Shown here piece by piece: positions 8,201 through 16,732 of a stretch of DNA of 64,000 bases. The notes under the pieces were generated by a model. The model had not been told where the DNA came from, did not search any database, and was given only the letters and a program-made list of their open reading frames with translations. The DNA comes from Actinoplanes couchii (lineage in GTDB: Bacteria; Actinomycetota; Actinomycetes; Mycobacteriales; Micromonosporaceae). Position 1 is the stretch's first letter. Every line of letters starts with the position of its first letter. The stretch spans positions 98,390 to 162,389 of the forward strand of contig NZ_BOMG01000051.1 in assembly GCF_016862075.1 (NCBI RefSeq). Direction: 5' to 3'. A program made the position numbers and the translations under genes.

Positions 8201-8721
8201 TCCATCGACTCTAACGACAGCTCCGGACGTGATCGCACCCCGGCGAGGTCCGCGGCCGGGCCGGGCGTGTCCAGCAGCGCCGCGATCGGGCCGTGACCAG
8301 GCAGTTCGGCGTCCGGGTCGACGGCGAGCCACGGGGCCAGGACGAACGCCCGCAGGTGCGCGCGCGGATGCGGCAGCGTCAGCTCGGGGTCGTCGTCGAG
8401 CACCGGCCGGTCGCCGTCCCAGACCGCGATCACGTCCACGTCCAGGGTGCGCGGGCCGAAGCGACGGTCCGGGTCGCGGACCCGGCCTTCGGCCCGTTCG
8501 CACGCCTGGGCGCGGGTCAGCCAGTCCCGGGCGGTCGCGGCCGGGTCGTCCATCAGGACCACGGCATTGAGGTACGACGGTTGAGCGCTGTCTCCCCACG
8601 GCGGCGTCTCGTAGACGCCGGAGACCCGGACCAGCCCGGGGCCCAGGGAGCGGACCGCGGCGCGCAGGTGGGCCAGGCGGTCGCCGAGGTTCGCGCCCAG
8701 CGACAGGACGGCGCGGGTCAC
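8197..8721 (-). CDS. folK: 6-hydroxymethyl-dihydropterin pyrophosphokinase (HPPK)
   Basis: 174 residues; transfers pyrophosphate from ATP to 6-hydroxymethyl-7,8-dihydropterin to give the FolP substrate. Signatures: LSLGANLGDRLAHL at the N-terminus, SGVYETPPWGDSAQPSYLNA, the metal/ATP site DPDRRFGPRTLDVDVI, and LPHPRAHLRAFVLAPW. The start is a GTG at 8721 overlapping the folB stop as GTGA; the stop overlaps the GTG of the DUF3180 gene in the same way, so three genes form a coupled chain. Length is normal for the family. Confidence 0.97.
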   Translation of the reverse strand: MTRAVLSLGANLGDRLAHLRAAVRSLGPGLVRVSGVYETPPWGDSAQPSYLNAVVLMDDPAATARDWLTRAQACERAEGRVRDPDRRFGPRTLDVDVIAVWDGDRPVLDDDPELTLPHPRAHLRAFVLAPWLAVDPDAELPGHGPIAALLDTPGPAADLAGVRSRPELSLESME

Positions 8722-9167
8722 TGCTCCTCCCCCGCGCCCCGGCTCTCTTCCGCGGGCCGGCTGTCCTCCCTCGCGCCCCGGCTCTCTCCAGCGCGCCGGC
8801 TGTTCTCCCCCGCACTCCGGCTCATGGTGACGGCCACGTCGGCGAACTCGTGCGGGATCGGGGCCTGTGGCTTGTGCACGGTCACCTCGGCCGCGGTCAC
8901 CCGTGGGTCGGCCAGGCAGACGTCGAGCAGGCGGTCGGCGAGGCGCTCCAGGAGGTTCACCGGCTCGCCGGTCAGCACGCCGACCAGGGCGCCGGCCAGT
9001 TCGCCGTAGTGCACGGTGTCGGCTACGTCGTCACTGGCGGCCGCTGGGGCCAGGTCCAGATCCAGGGTCACGTCCACCACGAAGTCCTGGCCCTGTTCGC
9101 GTTCGAAGTCGTAGACGCCGTGGTTGCCCCGGGCACGCAGCCCGCTCAGCGTGATCCGTCCGGTCAT
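8718..9167 (-). CDS. folB: Dihydroneopterin aldolase with repeat tail
   Basis: 149 residues; converts dihydroneopterin to hydroxymethyl-dihydropterin. Family signs: ITLSGLRARGNHGVYDFERE with the conserved GxHGV-like core, LDLDLAPAA, ADTVHYGELAGALVGVL and VNLLERLADRLLD. Homologues are about 120 residues. Here some 30 extra residues (from SRSAGENSRRAGESRGARED onward) are added, built from 27-30-nt repeats of a Ser-Arg-(Ala/Pro)-Gly/Glu-Glu motif. The ATG at 9167 overlaps the TGA of the possible upstream 84-codon ORF as ATGA; the stop overlaps the folK GTG. Confidence 0.95.
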   Translation of the reverse strand: MTGRITLSGLRARGNHGVYDFEREQGQDFVVDVTLDLDLAPAAASDDVADTVHYGELAGALVGVLTGEPVNLLERLADRLLDVCLADPRVTAAEVTVHKPQAPIPHEFADVAVTMSRSAGENSRRAGESRGAREDSRPAEESRGAGEEQ

Positions 9168-9418
9168 CGGTTCTCCCCGTCGTCGGTGGCGCCGTATTGA
9201 TGATCGTTCGCGTTCCGGTGCTCACCGCGCCACGGAAGACGATCCTTGCTTTTGTACGGTTGTCGGCGCGTACCGGAAGATGGTCCTTGATCTTGTCCGG
9301 GTTTGGGTCCGGGTTCTTGTCCGGGTTTTGCGTCGCCTCTGACCGTGTCGTCTCTGACCGTGTCGTCTCTGACCGTGTCGTCTCTGACCGCGGCGGCTCT
9401 GACCGCGGCGGCTCTCAC
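9164..9418 (-). CDS. Possible coupled low-complexity ORF between folP and folB
   Basis: 84 codons. The GTG at 9418 overlaps the folP stop (GTGA) and the TGA overlaps the folB ATG (ATGA), so the ORF fills the gap exactly and would carry ribosomes from folP to folB. The N-terminus is encoded by a 15-nt minisatellite giving VRAAAVRAAAVRDDTVRDDT-type repeats; then a KPGQEPGPKPGQDQ tract and a basic/polar end follow. No domain is recognised. In high-GC DNA open frames are common, so this may be only a translated spacer that keeps folB coupled to folP. Confidence 0.4.
   Translation of the reverse strand: MRAAAVRAAAVRDDTVRDDTVRDDTVRGDAKPGQEPGPKPGQDQGPSSGTRRQPYKSKDRLPWRGEHRNANDHQYGATDDGENR
9332..9415. 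repeat. 15-bp tandem repeat abutting the folP stop codon
   Basis: Five perfect-phase 15-nt units from 9341 to 9415: three read gaccgtgtcgtctct and two read gaccgcggcggctct; a 9-nt partial unit precedes them. A 15-bp unit keeps the minus-strand frame open. Confidence 0.92.
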
Positions 9419-10296
9419 CCGGTGGCGGGGAAGCGGGGGGCGCCGGTCGCGTGCCAGACCGCCAGGGCGTCGGCTGTCGCGCGCACCTCGTGGACCCGGA
9501 CGCCCCAGGCGCCGGCGGCGACCGCCAGCAGAGAGGTGGCCAGGGTCGCCGACTCGCGGCCGTCCACCGGGCGCGGCGTGCCGTCCGGGCCGGCGAGCAA
9601 CCGGCCCAGGTAGGTCTTGCGGCTGGCGGCGAAGAGCACCGGGAAACCGAGATCGACCAGATCACTCAGGTGGGCGCTGAGGGCCCAGTTGTGCTCGGGC
9701 AGCTTGGCGAAACCGAGGCCCGGATCCAGGACGATCATGGCCGGGTCGACACCCGCGGCGATCGCCTCGTCGGCGCGGGCCCGCAGCTCGTCCCGGACCT
9801 CGGCGACCACGTCCTGGTAGACGGCCAGCTTCTGCATGTCCCGGGAGTGCCCGCGCCAGTGCATCAGGATCCAGGGGCAGCCGGCGGCGGCCGCGACCGA
9901 TGCCATGGCCGGGTCGGCGAGTCCGCCGGAGACGTCGTTGATCACCACGGCGCCGGCGGCGAGGGCGGCCTCGGCGACGGCGGCCCGGGTGGTGTCGATG
10001 CTGACCGGTACGCCCTGGGCGAACAAGCGGGTGATCACCGGAACCACCCGGGCGATCTCGGTCTCCGCGTCCACCCGGCCCGCGCCCGGCCTGGTCGATT
10101 CGCCACCTACGTCGATGACGTGGGCACCTTGCCGAAAAAGTGCGACGCCGTGCTGAACCGCGGCTTCGAGGTCGGTGTATCTACCACCGTCAGAGAACGA
10201 GTCCGGCGTGACGTTGAGGACACCCATCACGACCGGGTGATCCCGGCGGAGCAGCTCAGCCCCTGTGAGCTGCGACTCTGTCGGCGAAGTGGACAC
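9415..10296 (-). CDS. folP: Dihydropteroate synthase
   Basis: 293 residues from GTG 10296; condenses p-aminobenzoate with the pterin pyrophosphate and is the sulfonamide target. Visible: VVMGVLNVTPDSFSDGGRYT, VIDVGGESTRPGAGRVDAET, PVSIDTTRAAVAEAAL, VVINDVSGGLADPAM, MIVLDPGLGFAKLPEHNW, LFAASRKTYLGRLL and an Arg-Val-His motif (GVRVHEV) near the end. Upstream in-frame ATGs at 10359 and 10371 would add a Cys-rich 20-odd residues not expected in the family. In M. tuberculosis folE lies directly upstream of folP1; here folE is 15 kb away beyond the secretion/toxin island. Confidence 0.95.
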   Translation of the reverse strand: MSTSPTESQLTGAELLRRDHPVVMGVLNVTPDSFSDGGRYTDLEAAVQHGVALFRQGAHVIDVGGESTRPGAGRVDAETEIARVVPVITRLFAQGVPVSIDTTRAAVAEAALAAGAVVINDVSGGLADPAMASVAAAAGCPWILMHWRGHSRDMQKLAVYQDVVAEVRDELRARADEAIAAGVDPAMIVLDPGLGFAKLPEHNWALSAHLSDLVDLGFPVLFAASRKTYLGRLLAGPDGTPRPVDGRESATLATSLLAVAAGAWGVRVHEVRATADALAVWHATGAPRFPATG

Positions 10297-10591
10297 AGGG
10301 AAAGAGTAGGGGCAGCGGTGATTCGAACACGTGTACGATGCCACGTGACCGAGATTCATGCACTCCTTCACCTTGGGTAACGAAACGGGCGCTTGTTGCT
10401 CGCAAGTACGGGCCGTACTCTTCGGAACTGGGCATCATGAAGTGACCGAAGAGAGCAGAGACGAGCATGGCAGTGCCCGAACGGCTCACTCGACGCGGTG
10501 GGTCAGAGGTAGCACCATATGGGCGTTGCCGTACGGCTTCACAACTGCAGCGTGTCCGTACCCCCCATACCGGACACGGGGAGGTTTACCG
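10297..10591. promoter_or_regulatory. Divergent intergenic region with inverted repeats upstream of the T4SS-like operon
   Basis: 295 bases between folP and the first secretion gene. It contains two CACGTG palindromes 14 bp apart (10328-10333 and 10342-10347), the palindrome gtacgggccgtac (10406-10418), an 8-bp stem ctcttcgg/ccgaagag (10418-10425 with 10446-10453), and gccgtacggc (10528-10537). No clear -35/-10 pair could be defined. It probably holds both promoters; the palindromes are candidate operators only. Confidence 0.35.
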
Positions 10592-10855
10592 ATGATCGCC
10601 ACCGAGCTCGTCATTCTGGCGGCTGAGCCGACAGGCAGCATCAACACCGAAGGCATCGTCACCTTCTTCGCGAGCAACATCGCACCGATCCTGCTCGCGG
10701 TGCTCGGCGTGATCTTCATCGGTCGCGCCGGCCGTGGCGAGATCTCGAAGGTCCTCACCAGCTCGGCGATCGCGATCGTGGGCCTGGCGTTCATCGCCGG
10801 CGCGGCCACGCTCTTCTTCGTCGGCGAGTCGATCATCGACCTGATCTTCAACTGA
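10592..10855 (+). CDS. Small two-helix membrane protein, VirB2/TrbC-like pilin candidate
   Basis: 87 residues from ATG 10592, preceded by GGGGAGG. A short N-terminal hydrophobic stretch is followed by two long helices (about residues 23-42 and 55-80) joined by a short basic loop RAGRGE, the layout of VirB2/TrbC-type and PrgI-type components of type IV secretion systems. It is the first gene of the operon, and the next ATG follows its stop after one base. The call rests on topology and context with the VirB4-like ATPase; sequence similarity to a named family was not recognised. Confidence 0.6.
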   Translation: MIATELVILAAEPTGSINTEGIVTFFASNIAPILLAVLGVIFIGRAGRGEISKVLTSSAIAIVGLAFIAGAATLFFVGESIIDLIFN

Positions 10856-10856
10856 G

Positions 10857-11219
10857 ATGCGGCTCCGGACCGACGACGACATCTACCGGGCGCGCCTGGT
10901 CTATCTCGGCCCGCCCGGGTACACCCTGCCCATTCATCTGCCGTACGCGCAGTACGGGATGTTCGTGGTCCTGGTGCCGCTCTTCATGGTCATCCACTAC
11001 CTGATCACGCTCGAGTTCGACCCGTTCCCGGCCTGGGAGATATCGCTGGCCATGGTGTCGACGTCGTACGTGTTCCGCCATGTCGACCCGGACCGCCCGG
11101 CCCGCGTCGTCATCCGCACCGCGCTCACCGACTGGCGCCGCACCCGCGAGCCCGCCGTGGAGCAACGCGATCCGAGACTCGTCGCCACTCGCATCCGCGT
11201 CCGGGAGGAGTTGGTATGA
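10857..11219 (+). CDS. Membrane component of T4SS-like operon (PrgI/VirB3-like position)
   Basis: 120 residues. Soluble N-terminus with a YLGPPGYTLPIHLPYAQYG motif, a hydrophobic hairpin (GMFVVLVPLFMVIHYLITLEF then AWEISLAMVSTSYVF), then a basic tail reading DPDRPARVVIRTALTDWRR. Small two-helix proteins just upstream of VirB4 are typical of Gram-positive conjugation-type operons (PrgI/VirB3/TcpE). Placement directly before the ATPase gene supports that role; the specific family is uncertain. Confidence 0.6.
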   Translation: MRLRTDDDIYRARLVYLGPPGYTLPIHLPYAQYGMFVVLVPLFMVIHYLITLEFDPFPAWEISLAMVSTSYVFRHVDPDRPARVVIRTALTDWRRTREPAVEQRDPRLVATRIRVREELV

Positions 11220-11256
11220 CCAGTTGCCAGGTCGTCCGCGCACACGAGGTCCACGC

Positions 11257-14200
11257 ATGACCGGACCCCATCCGCACGGGCATCCCCGGGCGGACGCCTC
11301 GTCCCGGGACAGGCAGAGTAACGGTGTGCGTTCGGACAACTACTCTTCGCCCGGTTCGCTCGACGACGCCGAGGAACTCGTCGCCGCGCCCGGCCACGGT
11401 GGAGTGGGTGTGTTCCAGGCGCCGCAGCCGGTGCGCCCGCGACCCTCCGGCCTGGAGGGCGACATGGACATCGACTCGCCCTTCCTTGATCTCTTCGGTG
11501 GCGGACCGGCTCCCCGGAAGAGTGATCCTTTCCCGACGGTCGCCCCCGATCCGGTGCCTTCTGCTCCGGTCCGGCCGGTTTCCGCCGCGCCCGTCTCCAC
11601 ACCTCCGGCCCGTCCCGTCTCCGCGCCGCCGGCACGCCCGGTCTCGGCGCCTCCGGTCCGTCCGCTTCCCGAGCCTGCGGCCCGCCCCGTCTCGGTGTCG
11701 CCGGCCCAGGCTGCCCCGGTCGCTCCGGCGCCGGTCACTCCGGAGCCCTTCCGGTCGCCCGCTCCCGAGGCCTTCCGGTCGCCCGCTCCTGAGGCTTTCC
11801 GTTCGCTCGCTCCTGAGCGTCCCCGTGAGTCCGCGCCCGAGCGGTCGCGTGAGTCCTTCACCCGGGCGCCGGTCGGGCCGGAACCCGACTTCTTCCAGGA
11901 GAACGGGAACGGGCGGCACACCCTGCCGCTGGAAGGCGAGCCGCCGCCGGCCGACGACGAGTGGACCGACTTCGAGGACTGGCCGCCGCAGGCCGGGCGG
12001 ACCACCTCGGCGCCGCTGTGGGACGACACCCCCGCGCCACTGGCCGCCGCGCCCGCCACGACCGCCCCCGCGCCGCTGCCGGTACCCGTACCGGAGAAGG
12101 CACCGGCCCGTCGCCGGGAGAAGGCTCCGGCGAAACGCAAGGAGCCGAAGGAGCCGAAAGCCGCTCCGCTGCGGCCGCAGAAGCTCAAGTTCAACGACCG
12201 CGACCCCAGCGTCGAGCTGGCGATCAGCGAGATCGCCGGGCACCTGACGTTCACCCAGAGCACCGTGACGGCCTGGTACTACCTGCCCGAGGTGCGCTGG
12301 GCCTTCCGGCCGGACGCGGAGCGCGAGGCGCTGCTCAGCGCCATCTCCGAGCAGTACGCCGGGCTGGCCGGGTTCCGGCTGCACCTGCGCCGGACCACGC
12401 GCCCGTTCCCGGCCGACGAGTGGGCCCGCACGGTCGACTCGTTCACCGCCAAGCCGCTGCCCGACGTGCACGGCTCCACCTCCTGGTCGGACCACCTGGT
12501 CGCGGCCCAGCGGCACCTGCTGTCGGTCAATCACGCCGAGGGCCAGACGTTCCTCGGCGTGACCTTCGCCCGGCGCTCGCTGGGTGACACGCTCTCCGAG
12601 CGGATCCTGCGTACGTTCGGCAAGGGCACCTCCGACGGGGAGCGGCGCAAACTCGGCCGGACCGTGGAACAGTTCGACGAGGTGCTCAACGCGTTCGGCA
12701 TGCGCGGGCGACGGGTCACCCCGCAGGAACTGGAATGGTTGCTCTACCGGTCGGTGGCGCTCGGCATGGCCCCGCCCGGGCTCCTCTCCCCCATCTCCAA
12801 CGGGCACTGGGAGACCGGCGACCTGCTCGCGCTCACCGAGGCGGTCGAGCGGTACCGCACGCCGTACGGCTCGACGGTGAAGCTCGTCAACCGGATGACC
12901 GGCGAGGAACGGCACGTCGCCGTCCTGTCCGTCGGCCGGATGGAGCCACTGGAGATCCCGGAGAAACACGAGCCGTGGATGCACTTCCACGAGCGGCTGC
13001 CCTGGCCGATGGAACTCTCCTCCCGGATCGACATCCTCGGCTCCAACAGCTCGTTCAAGAATCTCGAGCACCGGCTGCGGATGATCCGGTCCCAGCAGCT
13101 CGACTACGCCGAGCACGGCATCGACGCGCCGCCGGAACTGGAGCGGCTCGCCAAACGTGCCCTGGTGATCGGCGACGAGATGACCACCGGCCTGCCCACC
13201 GACTCGGCCCGGGCACACGGCTGGCACCGGATCGCGGTCGGCGGCGCCACCCGCGAAGAATGCCTGGAACGGGCCCGGCGGCTCATCCAGCTCTACTCGC
13301 GCGAGCTGCGGATCTCACTGCAGCACCCGAAGAACCAGGACCAGCTGGCCCGCGAGTTCATCCCCGGCGAACCGATCGCCAACACCGGTTACGTCCGCCG
13401 GATGCCGGTCAAGCTGCTGGCCGCCGCCCTGCCACAGGCCGCCTCCAACGTCGGTGACCGGCGTGGGGACCTGATCGGGCGTACCGCGGGAACCTGCCGG
13501 CGGCCGGTCTTCCTGGACCTGCACTTCCCGATGGAAGTGCGCGAGCGTTCCGGACTCGGCGTGTTCGTGGCCGAGCCCGGAGGCGGCAAGTCGACCCTGA
13601 TGGGCGCCCTCGGCTACCTGAACGCCCGCCGAGGTGTCCAGGTGACCCTGCTCGACCCGTCCGGCCCGCTGGCCCGGCTGTGCCAGATGCCGGAACTCCG
13701 GCCGTACTCGCGGGTGCTCAACCTGACCGGTTCCGAACAGGGGACGCTGGCGCCGTACTCGCTGATCCCGACCCCGGTACGGGCCGAGTTCCCGACCGGG
13801 CCGGCCGGCGACCGGGAGTACGAGATCGCCGTCTCCAACGCCCGCGCCGAACGCCGCATGCTCGTCCAGGACATCTGCTCGATGCTGGTGCCGCCGCAGG
13901 TCGCCAAGGAGGCGTCCACCGCGACCCTGCTCCGGCACGCCGTCCGGCAGGTGCCCGCCGAGGAGACGTCGACGCTGGACGACGTCGTGCGTACCCTCCA
14001 GGGTCTCGACGACGAGGGCCGCGAACTCGCCAACCTGCTCCTGGACACCGCAGAGATGCCGCTGGCGATGCTCTTCTTCGGCCACCCGCCGCCGCACCTG
14101 CTCGGCGCCGACTCCGCCCTCACCGTGATCACCATGGCCGGGCTGCGACTGCCCGACCTCAAGATCGAGCGTGAGTACTGGTCGGCCGAGGAGTCCCTGG

Positions 14201-14733
14201 CCCTGCCGATGCTGCACACCGCGCACCGGCTCGCCGTCCGCCGCTGCTACGGCGGCTCGATGACGTCCCGCAAGATGGTCGGCCTGGACGAGGCCCACTT
14301 CATGGAAGGCTGGCGGTCCGGCCGCTCCTTCCTGGTACGCCTCGCCCGCGACTCCCGTAAATGGAACCTGGCCGCCCTCGTCGCCTCACAGAACCCGCGC
14401 GACATCCTCGGCCTCGACGTCCAGAACCTCGTCTCCACCGTCTTCGTCGGCCGGATCGCCGAGGACCAGGAGATCGCCTCCGAAGCGCTCCGGCTGCTGC
14501 GGGTTCCGGTCCACGACGGGTACGAGGCGACGCTGGCGTCCCTCTCCCAGGTTGACTCGTCCTCCCAGCAGCGACTCGGCTTCCGCGAGTTCGTGATGCG
14601 CGACGTGGACGGCCGGGTCCAGAAGGTACGTGTCGACGTGTCCTATGTCGACGGGTTGCTCGAACACCTGGATACGACACCGGGCGTGGTGCCACCGCAG
14701 GTGGTGCCTCTGCCGTCCGACCTGGAGGTCTGA
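11257..14733 (+). CDS. VirB4-like secretion ATPase with proline-rich N-terminus
   Basis: 1,158 residues from ATG 11257. ATG 11464 (MDIDSPFLDLF, with GGAGGG upstream) is a strong alternative start. Residues 90-310 are Pro/Ala/Arg-rich repeats (ARPVSAPP, FRSPAPEA). The C-terminal part is an ATPase: Walker A AEPGGGKSTLMGALGYL with Lys778, Walker B KMVGLDEAHFMEGW with Asp1011-Glu1012, and SQNPRDILGLDVQNLVSTVFVGR, which resembles the sensor/arginine region of VirB4/TraC/ConE. It should energise the membrane apparatus encoded around it. The gene begins 37 bases after the preceding stop and is followed by the VirB6-like gene one base after its own stop. Confidence 0.85.
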   Translation: MTGPHPHGHPRADASSRDRQSNGVRSDNYSSPGSLDDAEELVAAPGHGGVGVFQAPQPVRPRPSGLEGDMDIDSPFLDLFGGGPAPRKSDPFPTVAPDPVPSAPVRPVSAAPVSTPPARPVSAPPARPVSAPPVRPLPEPAARPVSVSPAQAAPVAPAPVTPEPFRSPAPEAFRSPAPEAFRSLAPERPRESAPERSRESFTRAPVGPEPDFFQENGNGRHTLPLEGEPPPADDEWTDFEDWPPQAGRTTSAPLWDDTPAPLAAAPATTAPAPLPVPVPEKAPARRREKAPAKRKEPKEPKAAPLRPQKLKFNDRDPSVELAISEIAGHLTFTQSTVTAWYYLPEVRWAFRPDAEREALLSAISEQYAGLAGFRLHLRRTTRPFPADEWARTVDSFTAKPLPDVHGSTSWSDHLVAAQRHLLSVNHAEGQTFLGVTFARRSLGDTLSERILRTFGKGTSDGERRKLGRTVEQFDEVLNAFGMRGRRVTPQELEWLLYRSVALGMAPPGLLSPISNGHWETGDLLALTEAVERYRTPYGSTVKLVNRMTGEERHVAVLSVGRMEPLEIPEKHEPWMHFHERLPWPMELSSRIDILGSNSSFKNLEHRLRMIRSQQLDYAEHGIDAPPELERLAKRALVIGDEMTTGLPTDSARAHGWHRIAVGGATREECLERARRLIQLYSRELRISLQHPKNQDQLAREFIPGEPIANTGYVRRMPVKLLAAALPQAASNVGDRRGDLIGRTAGTCRRPVFLDLHFPMEVRERSGLGVFVAEPGGGKSTLMGALGYLNARRGVQVTLLDPSGPLARLCQMPELRPYSRVLNLTGSEQGTLAPYSLIPTPVRAEFPTGPAGDREYEIAVSNARAERRMLVQDICSMLVPPQVAKEASTATLLRHAVRQVPAEETSTLDDVVRTLQGLDDEGRELANLLLDTAEMPLAMLFFGHPPPHLLGADSALTVITMAGLRLPDLKIEREYWSAEESLALPMLHTAHRLAVRRCYGGSMTSRKMVGLDEAHFMEGWRSGRSFLVRLARDSRKWNLAALVASQNPRDILGLDVQNLVSTVFVGRIAEDQEIASEALRLLRVPVHDGYEATLASLSQVDSSSQQRLGFREFVMRDVDGRVQKVRVDVSYVDGLLEHLDTTPGVVPPQVVPLPSDLEV

Positions 14734-14734
14734 G

Positions 14735-16729
14735 ATGGTGCGGCGGGGGTTGGCGTTTCTCACGACGTTGTTCGTCCTGGTCGTCGCATCGATAGCCTGG
14801 GCGGTGGCATCACCGTCCCCGGCTTCCGCCGCGCCGCCAGCCGGTCAGCTCTGCTCCGTGGAGGAGTGGGGCCAGGACATGGTCGGCTGCATCAAAGCCC
14901 TGCCGAAAGTCACCGACTCGGCCACCAAGTGCCTGACGGCCCCGACCCCGAGCACACCTGACTCCGGTCTGGCCGGCTGGTTTGCCGAACGCCCCGCGTC
15001 CTCCACGCTGAACGGACCGAAAGGCATCTACAGCAAGTACGGCTACGCGGGCTACACCTACACCACGTATGACCTGGACAGTGGCTGCGCCGCAACCCTG
15101 GTCGACCCCGACTTCAAGATCGAGACCACTGTTGCCAACGGCGAGTTCATGATCGCCACCGCAATCGTCGGAGCCTCGAACGCTCTCCGGGAACGTGCTT
15201 GGGAGCCACAGAGTCTGTGGGGCTGGGCCGACACTCTGGTCGAGGAGACCACAGACGCCGTCTACAAGAAGGTCTTCACCGTCTTCGGCACGATCACCCT
15301 CGCCGTGATCGGTGTCTACCTGATCTGGCGGTCCCGCCAAGCCGAGATGGGCGCCGCCACCACGACGATCGGCTGGGCGCTACTCGTGATGGTCGCCGTC
15401 ACCGCGATCGCGGCCTGGCCGGTGAAGTCTGCGAGCGTCGCCGATCAGACGTTGATCACCGGCCTCAGCGCTGTACACAGCGCGGTCGGTCCACGTCCAC
15501 AGGACCAGAGCGCGAGCGAGTGCCGCCTCGGCTCAGCCGACGCCTGCAAGGATCAGCGGCCCCCGGCCGTCCGGGCCAGCGACACAGCTACCGACACCAT
15601 GCTCTACCGCAACTGGCTTCGCGGAATCCTCGGCTCCGCCGAGAGCGAGACGGCCAAGAAATACGGCCGGGCGCTCTACGACGCTCGTTCTCTGCAGTGG
15701 GACGAGGTGGAGAAGCTCCGCGCGAACCCGGAGACACGAGATGCTTTCCTGAAGGCGAAGAACGACCAGTGGCACACGGTGGCCGCACAGATCAAGACCG
15801 AAGACCCCGAGGCCTACCAGTACCTCCAGGGCATCAACGGCATGGATCGCATCGGCACCGGCTTCATCGCCATGCTGGCCGCGTTCATGTACGCGCTGTT
15901 CGACATCACCGCCTCGATCCTGGTCCTGCTCGGGTTCCTGATCTTCCGTTGGGCCGTCATCGCGGCTCCGCTCCTGGGAACGATCGGTCTCCTGCGTCCG
16001 GCCAGCGGTGGTATCCGGCGTCTCGGCAATGCGGTGGTCGCCGCCGTCTTCAACATCGCCATCTTCGGTACCGGAGCGGCGATCTACCTGTTTGCCGTCG
16101 ACCTGATCATGAATACCTCGGGCCTACCTGGCTGGCTCCAGGTGGTGCTGGTCGGTCTGTGTGGCGTCGCGGGCTGGATCCTTCTCCGCCCCTACCGGCG
16201 CATTACCCAGCTCGGCGGCAAGGACGGCGCACGGGACATAGCCACTGGCGGCTCTTGGCGCCGAAGCTTCTTCCGAGACGTGCGGGAGGCTGCCAAGATC
16301 GACTCTGAGGGCGGCGACGGCCGGGACGGACGCAACGGCAGGGACGGCATCAGCAAGGGCACCCGCACTTTCGAACAGCGCAACCTCCGCCCCGAGGCGC
16401 GCCTGGAGGATCCCGCACACGGGTCCGGGTCGCGGATCGAACGCACCGAGGTTGTCGCGGCGGGAAAGACGGCACGGCCCGACGGTAAAGAAACCGTCGT
16501 CCGGGATGGTGTCGTCCGCCGGGAGAACGTCGTCCGCCGGGAAGGTTCTTCGCCGTCGTCCCCCGAGAAGCCGCCGGCCCGGAGTGCTTCCCGGCGTGCG
16601 CGGGTCAGCCCCGACTGGGCCGAGCCCGATGTCACCGAGAAGCCCACGTCGTACTCGATCTACCGTCCGGAAACCCGCGCGACCACCGAGGAACCGGCGA
16701 GTCCGCGGGTGCGCTCCGAGACGAGGTGA
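14735..16729 (+). CDS. VirB6/TrbL-like polytopic channel protein
   Basis: 664 residues. N-terminal signal peptide (AFLTTLFVLVVASIAWAVASPSPASA), an extracytoplasmic domain with several cysteines, then at least six membrane helices in two groups (about residues 190-240 and 370-490). The last group includes ASILVLLGFLIFRWAVIAAP and NAVVAAVFNIAIFGTGAAIY. A charged, repeat-containing cytoplasmic tail (VVRDGVVRRENVVRREG) forms the last 180 residues. This layout is that of TrbL/VirB6 proteins, which form the inner-membrane channel of type IV systems. It lies directly after the VirB4-like gene; no enzymatic motif is seen. Confidence 0.75.
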   Translation: MVRRGLAFLTTLFVLVVASIAWAVASPSPASAAPPAGQLCSVEEWGQDMVGCIKALPKVTDSATKCLTAPTPSTPDSGLAGWFAERPASSTLNGPKGIYSKYGYAGYTYTTYDLDSGCAATLVDPDFKIETTVANGEFMIATAIVGASNALRERAWEPQSLWGWADTLVEETTDAVYKKVFTVFGTITLAVIGVYLIWRSRQAEMGAATTTIGWALLVMVAVTAIAAWPVKSASVADQTLITGLSAVHSAVGPRPQDQSASECRLGSADACKDQRPPAVRASDTATDTMLYRNWLRGILGSAESETAKKYGRALYDARSLQWDEVEKLRANPETRDAFLKAKNDQWHTVAAQIKTEDPEAYQYLQGINGMDRIGTGFIAMLAAFMYALFDITASILVLLGFLIFRWAVIAAPLLGTIGLLRPASGGIRRLGNAVVAAVFNIAIFGTGAAIYLFAVDLIMNTSGLPGWLQVVLVGLCGVAGWILLRPYRRITQLGGKDGARDIATGGSWRRSFFRDVREAAKIDSEGGDGRDGRNGRDGISKGTRTFEQRNLRPEARLEDPAHGSGSRIERTEVVAAGKTARPDGKETVVRDGVVRRENVVRREGSSPSSPEKPPARSASRRARVSPDWAEPDVTEKPTSYSIYRPETRATTEEPASPRVRSETR

Positions 16730-16732
16730 CGA

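Noticed and set aside
10380..10590. tRNA or small RNA gene in the leader of the T4SS-like operon
   Set aside because: Several short palindromes but no cloverleaf pattern or terminator.
11125..13227. 700-codon minus-strand frame inside the VirB4-like gene
   Set aside because: Opposes a gene with intact Walker motifs; biased composition and no RBS.
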